Assembly (NCBI GenBank): GCA_028291285.1
Contig: JAQGIJ010000411.1
Coordinates: 1-5,406, forward strand
DNA length: 5,406 nucleotides
Direction of reading: 5' to 3'
DNA from: Phenylobacterium sp.
GTDB lineage: Bacteria > Pseudomonadota > Alphaproteobacteria > Caulobacterales > Caulobacteraceae
A program made the translations under genes and the position numbers. Below, piece after piece: positions 1 through 5,050 of this stretch; positions within the stretch are counted from its first letter, which is position 1, and every line of letters begins with the position of its first letter. The notes below the pieces were generated by a model. The model was not told the origin of the DNA. It saw nothing but the letters and a program-made list of their open reading frames with translations, and searched no databases.

Positions 1-165
1 GCCCAGCCGCTCCAGGTCCGCCGGGGTCGCCGAGGCATGGTGCGCCGAGCGGAAGAGCAGGCCGCGCTTCACCGCGCCCCCGTCCTTGGTCGGCCAGCCG
101 CCGAAGTCGCGGAAATTGAAGATGCCTTGCAGTTCGGAGGGCACGGTCGGCGGTGGAACGGTCAT
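1..165 (-). CDS. Tyrosine-protein phosphatase family, N-terminal part (runs off the left edge)
   Basis: The first 55 codons are visible, beginning at the ATG at 165-163, and the frame is open to the edge. Residues 12-23 read LQGIFNFRDFGG and residues 35-41 read GLLFRSA, followed by TPADLERLG. This pattern (N-x-R-D-x-G-G, then G-x-L-F-R-S-A, then a helix ending in a leucine) is the known N-terminal signature of the bacterial Y_phosphatase3-type tyrosine/serine phosphatases. These carry a HCxxGxDR-type catalytic loop further downstream, which lies outside the window, so catalytic competence cannot be judged. There is no obvious Shine-Dalgarno sequence before the ATG. There is no signal peptide, so a cytoplasmic protein is likely. 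The family call is fairly secure; the substrate is unknown. Confidence 0.8.
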   Translation of the reverse strand, partial: MTVPPPTVPSELQGIFNFRDFGGWPTKDGGAVKRGLLFRSAHHASATPADLERLG

Positions 166-232
166 GGCGCCATTCTAAACGGGCTTGCGTGACAGGCGAG
201 CGGCATTGGCGGAAACAGTCGCGCGGCGCGCC

Positions 233-355
233 TTCGGCCTCGCCGACCCGGTCAAGGGCGTCACCATCGGCTACGCCATGAACCACATGAGCGACCTGAT
301 GGACCCGAACCCGCGTGGCAAGAGCCTGATCGAGGCCGTCTTCGCCGCGGTTTGG
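233..355 (+). pseudogene. C-terminal remnant of a beta-lactamase-like serine hydrolase
   Basis: The frame reads FGLADPVKGVTIGYAMNHMS and then a PNPRGKSLIEAVFAAV stretch. This matches the C-terminal end of class C beta-lactamase/esterase-type serine hydrolases, where a (GGS)FGxADP segment is followed by GYxMNxM and then PRGxxLxxAV near the terminus. Nothing resembling the family lies upstream: the SxxK and YxN motifs and several hundred residues are absent, and sequence before the first Phe is unrelated. The frame has no stop where the family normally ends and drifts to 514 through sequence of low complexity. I infer a truncated, non-functional fragment left by deletion or rearrangement between the phosphatase and glutaredoxin genes. 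A small functional ORF from the TTG at 185 is possible but unlikely. Confidence 0.65.
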
Positions 356-519
356 TTCGCGCCTGGCCCGCCACAGGGACCCGCGCAAGCTAACGCCCAA
401 GCCCGGATTCCGCAGTCGATGCGATCACCTCCGCATCAGCACCTCGAGATTCAGCTGAGCGGGGGAACGGGGCGGGACGCTCGGCGCTCTGGATGGCTCG
501 TCACATCGACGTAGCTCCC

Positions 520-524
520 GGAGG
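520..524 (+). promoter_or_regulatory. Ribosome binding site that sets the glutaredoxin start
   Basis: GGAGG lies seven bases before the ATG at 532. It falls inside the longer reading frame that starts at the ATG at 493, so it favours the shorter protein. Confidence 0.65.
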
Positions 525-531
525 CGCGAGA

Positions 532-780
532 ATGGCTGAACATCGCAAGGCGACCCTATATCGGATGGTGCTGCCGGGTCACACCTGTCCCTTCGGCGTC
601 AGGGCCAAACAGCTGCTGGAGAATCACGGCTACGAGGTCGATGACCGAGTCCTCCGCTCCAGGGATGAGGTGGAGGCTTTCAAGTCGGACCAAGGCGTCG
701 ACACTACGCCACAGGTCTTCATCGGCGGCAAATGCGTTGGCGGGAGCGATGAACTGGAGCTTCATCTCGCGCCCGGCTGA
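532..780 (+). CDS. Glutaredoxin-like protein, single-cysteine active site
   Basis: This is an 82-residue protein of compact thioredoxin fold. Near the N-terminus GHTCPFGV (Cys19) sits where glutaredoxins carry CPxC; the second active-site cysteine is replaced by glycine. TTPQVFIGG (residues 58-66) supplies the cis-proline loop, and GGSDEL (70-75) matches the glutathione-binding GG-D motif. Monothiol glutaredoxins usually act in glutathione-dependent deglutathionylation or iron-sulfur handling, but CPFG differs from the CGFS class. It resembles short alphaproteobacterial glutaredoxins found alone or beside MauE/DoxX-type membrane proteins; no such partner is next to it here. An extra cysteine (Cys68) lies just after the cis-Pro loop. 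The C-terminus ends soon after the GG-D motif, so the last helix looks short. The start at 532 is chosen because GGAGG precedes it; the ATG at 493 is an alternative. No signal peptide, so cytoplasmic. Confidence 0.82.
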   Translation: MAEHRKATLYRMVLPGHTCPFGVRAKQLLENHGYEVDDRVLRSRDEVEAFKSDQGVDTTPQVFIGGKCVGGSDELELHLAPG

Positions 781-806
781 ACGTCAGGCACGCTCGCTAC
801 CGGCCG

Positions 807-983
807 CTATTCCTCCGAACGAGGGACACGCGAAGGGGCAGGGGAGCGATCCAGGCGACGGGCCATGACCTCCCAACCGTGCGCCATCCGTTCGTAGTCT
901 TGGCGCAGCTCAGACGAGGTCTGGACCGCCGCTTGCTGACGCATCAGTTCAGCTTTTCGACGATATTCATCGCTCGTAGCCAT
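807..983 (-). CDS. Small YRRKAE-type helical protein of unknown function
   Basis: This is a 58-residue, highly charged protein starting MATSDEYRRKAELMRQQAA. The xEYRRKAExxxxxA opening, a polar middle and the RMAHGWEVMARRLD segment resemble a family of short proteins widespread in Rhizobiales and Caulobacterales. Those are predicted to form two amphipathic helices with a conserved aromatic in the second; Trp42 in HGWEVMA fits. Function is not known to me for any member. Two tandem ATGs (986 and 983) give almost the same protein, and neither has a good Shine-Dalgarno sequence. The frame is open further upstream to 1184, but that part is low-complexity and non-protein-like, so the long version is rejected. 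The gene converges with the glutaredoxin gene, with 26 bases between the two stops. Confidence 0.72.
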   Translation of the reverse strand: MATSDEYRRKAELMRQQAAVQTSSELRQDYERMAHGWEVMARRLDRSPAPSRVPRSEE

Positions 984-1100
984 CATCGCAGCATAGGAGG
1001 AGTCCGAGGTTAAGCAACGGACGTGAAGCCGACGGCGGCCGCATGACGCACCGCAAGCGGTTGCGCTTGACGCACTGTTCGGAGTCGGTGTTTGCGCGAG

Positions 1101-1125
1101 GGAACATCGAGCGCTGTCAACGGTT
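1101..1125 (+). promoter_or_regulatory. Candidate EcfG-type (general stress) promoter before the hydrolase
   Basis: GGAAC at 1101-1105 is followed after 17 bases by GTT at 1123-1125, which is GGAAC-N16-GGTT. The known alphaproteobacterial EcfG/SigT consensus is close to GGAAC-N16/17-cGTT. The likely transcript start would be near 1132, about 25 bases before the hydrolase ATG. I looked for the same pattern elsewhere in the window on both strands and saw no other well-spaced match. One position (G for C before GTT) departs from the strict consensus. Confidence 0.4.
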
Positions 1126-1155
1126 TGCAGGCGCGCGCAAACCCGGAGGCCGCCA

Positions 1156-2391
1156 ATGCCATTGCTGTCACTCACCCGCTTCATCGCGGCCCTGATCTCG
1201 GCGCTGATACTTGCCGCGGCCGGGTACCTGCTCTGGACCTGGTATCAGGGCGAATGGGCGCGGGACGCTGCGGGTCATCTCGTCACGGTGCGGGAAGCCT
1301 GGCGCTTGTGGACCGGAGCGGGGCTGCTGGCCTGGTCGTTCCTTGGCCGGTTGCTGCTCCCGCTGCTGCTGGCCAAGGGCGGCGGGCAATCGCCCAGCGT
1401 GAGCCACGGCGAAGGCCAGACGGTGACCGGCGCAAGCGGCTCCACGCTCTACGTCGAGCGCCACGGCCGGTCGGGGGCGCCGCTGGTGGTGTTCACCCAC
1501 GGTTGGGGAATGGACCTGACGTTCTGGAGCCTGGCGCGGCGGGACATGGCCGACCGGTTCCGGCTCGTGCTTTGGGACCTGCCAGGGCTCGGCCGCTCAA
1601 AGCCGCCGGCCGGCGGCAAGATCACGCTGAGCGGCTTCGCCGCAGACCTGCGCGGCCTGCTGGAGACGCTGGATCGACCGGCCGTGCTCGTGGGTCACAG
1701 CATCGGAGGCATGATCATTCAGACACTCGTGCGCGACCATCCAGGCTCCCTGGACCGCGTCGCGGGCATCGTGCTGCTGAACACGACCTATACGAACCCG
1801 CTGAAGACGATGATCTTCTCGTCCGTCTTGCCGGTGTTGGAGAAGCCGCTGCTGAGACCGGCCATGCACCTGACGATCTGGCTCAAGCCGCTCGTGTGGC
1901 TGTCGAAGTGGCAGAGCTACCTCAGCGGCTCAATGCACGCTGGCATGAGGTTGGGCTTTGGCAAGTTCGCCACGCGCGGGCAGTTGGAGCACGTCGCGAG
2001 GCTTGCGGCCCAGGCCTCGCCGGCCATCGAGGCGAAGGGCAACCTGGCGATGTTCGATTGGGACGCCACGGGAGTTCTCGCCGGCCTGCGCAAGCCGGTC
2101 CTCGTCCTGGGCGGCGACCTCGACATCGTCACCAAGCTTAGGGCCAGCGAAACGCTCGCAGGCGAGTCCTCCGCCGCACAGCTGGAGGTTATCCGAGGCG
2201 TCAACCACATGGGACCGCTCGAACGGGCCGACCTCTACAACGAAGCGATCGCACGCTTTGCCTTGGCGGTGCAGCCGAGCGCTACGCAGGACCTTTCCAA
2301 GGCGGACGCCGGACGCCGCGCCTCGGAAGGCAGCGTTGATCGTGGCGAACTCCCAAACGAGGCGCGCGAGGACCCACCCCTGCTGCATTGA
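1156..2391 (+). CDS. Alpha/beta hydrolase with N-terminal membrane anchor
   Basis: This is a 411-residue protein. Two hydrophobic segments, at about 9-28 and 52-73, flank a short polar loop and probably anchor it in the inner membrane. The alpha/beta-hydrolase fold follows from about residue 97. It has the oxyanion-hole region FTHGWGMD (113-120), the WDLPGLGRS strand-turn (140-148), the nucleophile elbow GHSIGG with Ser182, an acid in GGDLDIV (Asp323 best placed) and His351 in GVNHMG. The full catalytic triad is present, so it should be an active esterase, lipase or similar hydrolase; the substrate cannot be read from sequence. Residues about 215-270 form a hydrophobic, Trp- and Leu-rich lid suited to a lipid-like substrate. 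A charged tail of about 40 residues follows the core and is unlike the fold. GGAGG at 1145-1149, six bases before the ATG, fixes the start. It appears to be transcribed alone. Confidence 0.9.
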   Translation: MPLLSLTRFIAALISALILAAAGYLLWTWYQGEWARDAAGHLVTVREAWRLWTGAGLLAWSFLGRLLLPLLLAKGGGQSPSVSHGEGQTVTGASGSTLYVERHGRSGAPLVVFTHGWGMDLTFWSLARRDMADRFRLVLWDLPGLGRSKPPAGGKITLSGFAADLRGLLETLDRPAVLVGHSIGGMIIQTLVRDHPGSLDRVAGIVLLNTTYTNPLKTMIFSSVLPVLEKPLLRPAMHLTIWLKPLVWLSKWQSYLSGSMHAGMRLGFGKFATRGQLEHVARLAAQASPAIEAKGNLAMFDWDATGVLAGLRKPVLVLGGDLDIVTKLRASETLAGESSAAQLEVIRGVNHMGPLERADLYNEAIARFALAVQPSATQDLSKADAGRRASEGSVDRGELPNEAREDPPLLH

Positions 2392-2545
2392 AGCGGCGCC
2401 GGCGGATCGCGCCTTCGGTCGCGGTATCGCCGCGCTCCTGGCCGTCGGTGCGACGCATGGCCGTGTTCCGCGACTGGCGGCGCAAGGGCTTTGCGTGGCG
2501 ACAGGTGCTGGTCGGCATGTTGCACGTGGCCACGAAGCTACCGCC

Positions 2546-2551
2546 AGGAGG
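2546..2551 (+). promoter_or_regulatory. AGGAGG sequence in front of a possible small ORF
   Basis: A perfect AGGAGG ends ten bases before the ATG at 2562. It decides between that start and in-frame alternatives at 2457 and 2518, which lack one. It could be coincidental, since it also reads as Pro-Gly-Gly codons in the same frame. Confidence 0.35.
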
Positions 2552-2561
2552 CGGACAGGTC

Positions 2562-2690
2562 ATGGCGCTCGCCTACTTCACGGCGGAGATTGAGGCGACC
2601 GATCTGAACGACCTTGAGCCTGACGGCTTCGACGTGGCGAGCGGGCTTGAGGTTTGGCTGAGAGAGCGCTGTGGTCGCCTGTCCGCTTGA
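2562..2690 (+). CDS. Hypothetical small protein, unrecognised
   Basis: A 42-residue acidic ORF begins MALAYFTAEIEATDL and continues with DLEPDGFDVASG and a Leu/Trp/Arg-rich end. I do not recognise the family. Support comes from the AGGAGG upstream and from mostly G/C-ending codons in this frame. That codon bias extends back to the ATG at 2457, which would give a 77-residue protein with a basic, Trp-containing N-terminus; the frame is open to the TTG at 2388 that overlaps the hydrolase stop. It could therefore be a short gene, a longer gene co-translated with the hydrolase, or a decayed gene end. No membrane segment or known motif is visible. Confidence 0.35.
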   Translation: MALAYFTAEIEATDLNDLEPDGFDVASGLEVWLRERCGRLSA

Positions 2691-2969
2691 CGTTCTCGGC
2701 AAGGATCAGCGCGGGGCCACCAGCGCGCCCGCCGCGGCCGTTGCGCGACCCGGCTGGGGTCGGGTGCTCAGCGACTCGATACCCGCCCACGCGCCGCCTC
2801 TCGCTGTCCGTGTTACACGCGCCGCTGCCGCTTGCACCTCGCAACCGGACCGAGGGCCGGGCGCTTGTCACTCTTTTGATGCGCCGCAGCGCGCTTCTTC
2901 GCCGCAGCGCAGCACGCGGTGTGGACCTTTCTCGCTGGCGGGTTCCTTATCCTTGCAGCTGGCCGACCT
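2691..2969. other. Region without a convincing gene
   Basis: About 280 GC-rich bases. Open frames exist on both strands, but their translations are Ala/Pro/Arg/Ser-rich with no motif or start signal. Visible structure is a 6-bp hairpin (CGACCC at 2746-2751, GGGTCG at 2757-2762) without a T-run, and a direct repeat CGCCGCAGCGC at 2882-2892 and 2900-2910, 18 bases apart. The promoter of the following small ORF could lie here, but no good -35/-10 pair stands out. Confidence 0.5.
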
Positions 2970-2975
2970 AGGAGG
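2970..2975 (+). promoter_or_regulatory. AGGAGG ribosome binding site candidate before a small ORF
   Basis: AGGAGG is five bases upstream of an in-frame TTG at 2981 and 14 bases upstream of the ATG at 2990. The spacing suits the TTG slightly better. Confidence 0.4.
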
Positions 2976-2980
2976 CTGAG

Positions 2981-3133
2981 TTGCGCAACATGAAGCTAAG
3001 CAATCTGACTAATGAGACGGATGCGCTTGCTGTGCTGTTGGCCAGGGCCGACAAGCTTGCCGACCGAAGAGCGCCAGCGCCAGTCTATACGACAGTACAC
3101 GCTTCCGCCAAGGCTCGCACCACGCGGCACTAG
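2981..3133 (+). CDS. Hypothetical small protein, unrecognised
   Basis: A 50-residue ORF from TTG 2981, or 47 residues from the ATG at 2990, starts MKLSNLTNETDALAVLLARA. The segment to about residue 30 could form an amphipathic helix; the tail is basic and ends in ARTTRH. Codon use is less G/C-biased at the start than in neighbouring genes. Support is the AGGAGG upstream and the helix-like composition; I recognise no family. It converges with the next gene, with 28 bases between stops. It might be a real small protein, a leader peptide or chance. Confidence 0.35.
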   Translation: MRNMKLSNLTNETDALAVLLARADKLADRRAPAPVYTTVHASAKARTTRH

Positions 3134-3161
3134 GCGCGCCTTCCGGACGTGATTGCAGTGC

Positions 3162-3344
3162 TCAGGCTGCTTCAGTCCAGAGCAGCTTAGCGCCTTCGCA
3201 TATCTCGATTGCGACCGGCCGACGTGCGCCGCGCAGTTCCCGGCGCGCCAACTCTCTCGCCCGGTCTTCCGTCTCAGCAAGAATGAGCGCGAGCGTAGGC
3301 GTCGAAGAGTCTTGCTCGGTGACGAAGCACGAAAAGGTCCGCAT
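3162..3344 (-). CDS. Small MRTFxCFV-type protein of unknown function
   Basis: This is a 60-residue protein starting MRTFSCFVTEQDSSTPTLAL. It continues with ILAETEDRARELARREL and ends VAIEICEGAKLLW. The layout (a strand with MRTFxxxV, a strand with PTLxxxxA, a helix with RARELAxxxL, and a final strand with VEIxExxxLL) matches short conserved alphaproteobacterial proteins that I recall as multi-copy in Caulobacterales. The beta-beta-alpha-beta order suggests a small ferredoxin-like or similar compact fold; function is unknown. GGGGGT ends six bases before the ATG at 3344 and supports this start over the TTG at 3362. No signal peptide or membrane segment. A candidate promoter lies at 3400-3429 and DnaA boxes lie just beyond it. 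Confidence 0.75.
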   Translation of the reverse strand: MRTFSCFVTEQDSSTPTLALILAETEDRARELARRELRGARRPVAIEICEGAKLLWTEAA

Positions 3345-3399
3345 CGCTTTACCCCCGTCCAAGGTTGGCTAAACGTGTGAAAACACAGCGTAACACCGA

Positions 3400-3429
3400 T
3401 ATCTACAAGAACTGTCGGCCCTGCGACAA
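3400..3429 (-). promoter_or_regulatory. Candidate sigma-70-type promoter for the MRTF-type gene
   Basis: On the minus strand TTGTCG (3429-3424) and TAGATA (3405-3400) are separated by 18 bases. The predicted transcript start, near 3393, gives a leader of about 50 bases. The match is fair rather than strong. Confidence 0.3.
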
Positions 3430-3448
3430 ATGGCGCGTAGCAAAGACC

Positions 3449-3481
3449 TTATCCACAAGAAGGTCCGCAGTCTGTGGATAA
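3449..3481. promoter_or_regulatory. Pair of perfect DnaA boxes in inverted orientation
   Basis: TTATCCACA at 3449-3457 and its exact reverse complement TGTGGATAA at 3473-3481 are separated by 15 bases. TTATCCACA is the established high-affinity DnaA box. A weaker relative, TATCTACAAGAA at 3400-3411, lies 49 bases to the left. The boxes sit upstream of the candidate promoter at 3400-3429 and downstream of the tRNA-Ser gene. DnaA binding is inferred from sequence alone; the pair could regulate the neighbouring gene or titrate DnaA. No AT-rich unwinding region or replication gene is adjacent, so a replication origin is less likely. Confidence 0.55.
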
Positions 3482-3482
3482 A

Positions 3483-3500
3483 GAACACGCAGCAGTGTTC
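3483..3500. repeat. Interrupted palindrome GAACAC-N6-GTGTTC, possible operator
   Basis: A perfect 6-bp inverted repeat with a 6-base spacer starts two bases after the second DnaA box. Its size and symmetry suit a dimeric regulator, but it matches no operator I can name; it is not the alphaproteobacterial LexA direct repeat GTTC-N7-GTTC. Confidence 0.35.
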
Positions 3501-3627
3501 GCCGGGCGGGAAGGGAAAGCGCCGGGGCGACAGAACATCGCACCCCGAGCACCTGCTCCCAGTGGGGCCGGAAGTGGGTCCCAAAGCCCGGAAACCGAAA
3601 TATCTGTAGAAAATCAAACACAAGCGG

Positions 3628-3714
3628 CGGACGGGGTGGGATTCGAACCCACGGTGAGCTTGCACCCACGGCGGTTTTCAAGACCGCTGCCTTAAACCAC
3701 TCGGCCACCCGTCC
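3628..3714 (-). tRNA. tRNA-Ser (anticodon UGA)
   Basis: On the minus strand the 7-bp acceptor stem GGACGGG/CCCGTCC, a D-arm with TGGCCGAGTGG, the anticodon stem-loop GCGGT-CTTGAAA-ACCGC and the T-arm GTGGG-TTCGAAT-CCCAC are all intact. The anticodon TGA maps to 3678-3680 and reads serine UCA-type codons. The long variable arm (GGGTGCAAGCTCACC) is the class II feature expected for serine. The discriminator is G, also as expected. The 3' end is followed by CCG instead of CCA, so the CCA tail must be added after transcription. No duplicated tRNA 3' end is seen nearby, so there is no sign of an integrated element at this site. Confidence 0.97.
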
Positions 3715-3796
3715 ATCCAGCGGGGCGCAATGGGGCACAAACGCCAGAACTTCGCGCCGATTTCGGCCGGACGGATGCCATGCCCGGGGCGGCGGA

Positions 3797-3821
3797 GCAA
3801 GCGGGCGCAGCGGCCGCTTGC
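3797..3821 (-). terminator. Possible hairpin terminator after the HWE kinase gene
   Basis: GCAAGCGG (3797-3804) pairs perfectly with CCGCTTGC (3814-3821) around a 9-base loop, about 40 bases past the kinase stop and before the tRNA gene. There is no T-run on the minus-strand side, so it is an atypical terminator, or only an RNA-stabilising hairpin. Confidence 0.3.
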
Positions 3822-3862
3822 GCCTTGCGTCTGAGCGGCGAGGACGGTGCAGAGTTTGTCCG

Positions 3863-4966
3863 TCACTGCTGGCGCGCCGCCTCAATGTCCAGGGTCGGGA
3901 TCTCGTCGGGCTGGGAAAGCGCCAGTTCTATAACGCAACGCAGTCCCTCGGGCCGGTAGTCGATGGAAGCCCGGCCGCCAGTATTCCCGGCGAACGCCCG
4001 CGCGATCAAACGCGTGCCGAAGCCCGTCTGCTCCGGCTTGGAGACGGCGGGACCGCCGTACTCGGCCCAGAGGAGGTTCATGTAGCGCCGGCCATGGCCA
4101 TCCAGCGCCACGTTCCAGGTTATGGCGACGCGGCCCCCGTTCGCCGAGAGGGCGCCGTACTTCAGCGCGTTCGTCGCCAGCTCGTGCAGGGCCAGGCTCA
4201 GCGACACGGCCTGCTGGGGGCTCAATCGGACAGGAGGGCCCTCCACCTGAAAGGTCTCTGCGCCCGGTTGCTGATGCAGCTCCACGGCTCGCCCGATGAC
4301 GTCGTGGAGATTCGCCCCCGCCCAATTATCGTCCACCAGCAGGTTGTGCGCTTCTGACAGCGCCATGAGCCGGCTGGTCAGGTTTGCGCGGGTTGTCCTG
4401 TCGACGTTCGCCGCCCGCAGGGTCTGTTCGGCGATCGATTGCACCGTGGCCAGCGTGTTCTTGATCCGGTGGTTCAGTTCATTGAGCAGCAAGACGCGTT
4501 GCTCGTCGGCGAGCTTCGTCGGGGTCTCATCGCGCATGATCTTGAGGAAGCCGGTACCGCCACCTTCGGTCAGGACCATCAAGACGCCATTGCCCCAGAA
4601 TCTCTCGCCGCTCTTGCGCCGGTGCCAACGGCTGTTCTCAGCGCGGCCTTGCCGTCGAGCGGTGTCCAACTCGAGCCGGTCCGCCCCGGCGGCGAGGTCA
4701 GAGGGAACAAAGAGCTCACTCCCGCTCATCCCGACGATTTCCTGTGCGGAATAGCCGAAGATCGTCTCCGCGCCCGTGCTCCAGCTGGTGACGTGGCCCT
4801 CGTCGTCCAGAGTCATGATTGCGTACTCACGCGCGTTGGCGAGGACCAGCTGGGCGACCTGCGGATCGCTGAGGTCTGGAGAAAGCGGCGCAGTCATGCC
4901 GCGACAACGCGGGATGATGCCGATGGTGGCAAAGTGGCTGCCCACATCGGTTCGCGTCGTCATCAT
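3863..4966 (-). CDS. PAS domain-containing HWE-family sensor histidine kinase
   Basis: This is a 367-residue protein. A PAS domain spans about 40-148 (YAIMTLDDEGHVTSWS, then AETIFGYSAQEIVG), ending in FLKIMRDET before the kinase. The phosphoacceptor His166 lies in LLLNELNHRIKNTLATVQS. The N-box HELATNALKYGALS (261-274) holds the conserved His of HWE kinases, WAEYGGP (300-306) is the W-x-E motif and GFGTRLIAR (315-323) the glycine box. All residues expected for autophosphorylation are present. There is no transmembrane segment, so it is probably a soluble sensor; the PAS ligand is unknown. HWE kinases in Alphaproteobacteria often feed light, redox or general-stress signalling through single-domain or PhyR-type receivers. 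It lies 84 bases after a receiver gene in the same direction, suggesting an operon. The start is uncertain: tandem ATGs at 4966/4963 or an ATG at 4897 (344 residues, closer to where relatives begin). None has a clear Shine-Dalgarno sequence. Confidence 0.92.
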   Translation of the reverse strand: MMTTRTDVGSHFATIGIIPRCRGMTAPLSPDLSDPQVAQLVLANAREYAIMTLDDEGHVTSWSTGAETIFGYSAQEIVGMSGSELFVPSDLAAGADRLELDTARRQGRAENSRWHRRKSGERFWGNGVLMVLTEGGGTGFLKIMRDETPTKLADEQRVLLLNELNHRIKNTLATVQSIAEQTLRAANVDRTTRANLTSRLMALSEAHNLLVDDNWAGANLHDVIGRAVELHQQPGAETFQVEGPPVRLSPQQAVSLSLALHELATNALKYGALSANGGRVAITWNVALDGHGRRYMNLLWAEYGGPAVSKPEQTGFGTRLIARAFAGNTGGRASIDYRPEGLRCVIELALSQPDEIPTLDIEAARQQ

Positions 4967-4984
4967 CGCAACTGGCGCGCGTTC

Positions 4985-5001
4985 CCGGCGACCTTCGCCG
5001 G
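4985..5001. repeat. Short hairpin in the receiver-kinase spacer
   Basis: CCGGCGA (4985-4991) and TCGCCGG (4995-5001) form a 7-bp stem with a 3-base loop, 19 bases before the ATG at 4966. It could influence kinase translation or mark the end of the receiver message, but no T-run follows. Confidence 0.3.
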
Positions 5002-5050
5002 CGCGAGCCGTACGTGAACACCTGCGCCCGCGGAGGCTGGTTGCGGCGCC

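Noticed and set aside
164..173. Palindrome ATGGCGCCAT at the phosphatase start
   Set aside because: A 10-bp palindrome of this composition is expected by chance in GC-rich DNA, and nothing else marks it as an operator.
464..500. GGAAC near 464 as a second EcfG promoter before the glutaredoxin gene
   Set aside because: No GTT element lies at the required 16-17 base spacing.
1054..1069. Hairpin CAAGCG-GTTG-CGCTTG in the divergent intergenic region
   Set aside because: Short stem with no T-run and not placed at a gene end; too weak to call a terminator or operator.
984..1184. N-terminal extension of the YRRKAE-type gene to 1184
   Set aside because: The extension is Ser/Cys/Arg-rich and overlaps the hydrolase start; family members begin at the MATSDEY position.
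1092..2141. Long plus-strand open frame overlapping the hydrolase gene
   Set aside because: The translation is Arg/Pro/Ala-rich without motifs; the overlapping frame encodes a complete alpha/beta hydrolase with triad and a good ribosome binding site.
2671..2979. Plus-strand ORF of 102 codons in the gap after the hydrolase
   Set aside because: Ala/Pro/Ser-rich low-complexity product, mixed third-position use, no ribosome binding site and no recognisable motif.
3628..3714. tRNA-Ser as an integration site for a mobile element
   Set aside because: No second copy of the tRNA 3' end, no integrase and no mobility gene appears in the window.
3403..3885. Minus-strand ORF of 160 codons across the tRNA region
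   Set aside because: It reads straight through the tRNA-Ser gene and is Arg/Pro-rich, so it is a chance frame.
4961..4970. Identical TGCGATGATG at the starts of two minus-strand genes (here and at 981-990)
   Set aside because: Ten shared bases centred on tandem ATG codons, with no similarity extending on either side; most likely coincidence.
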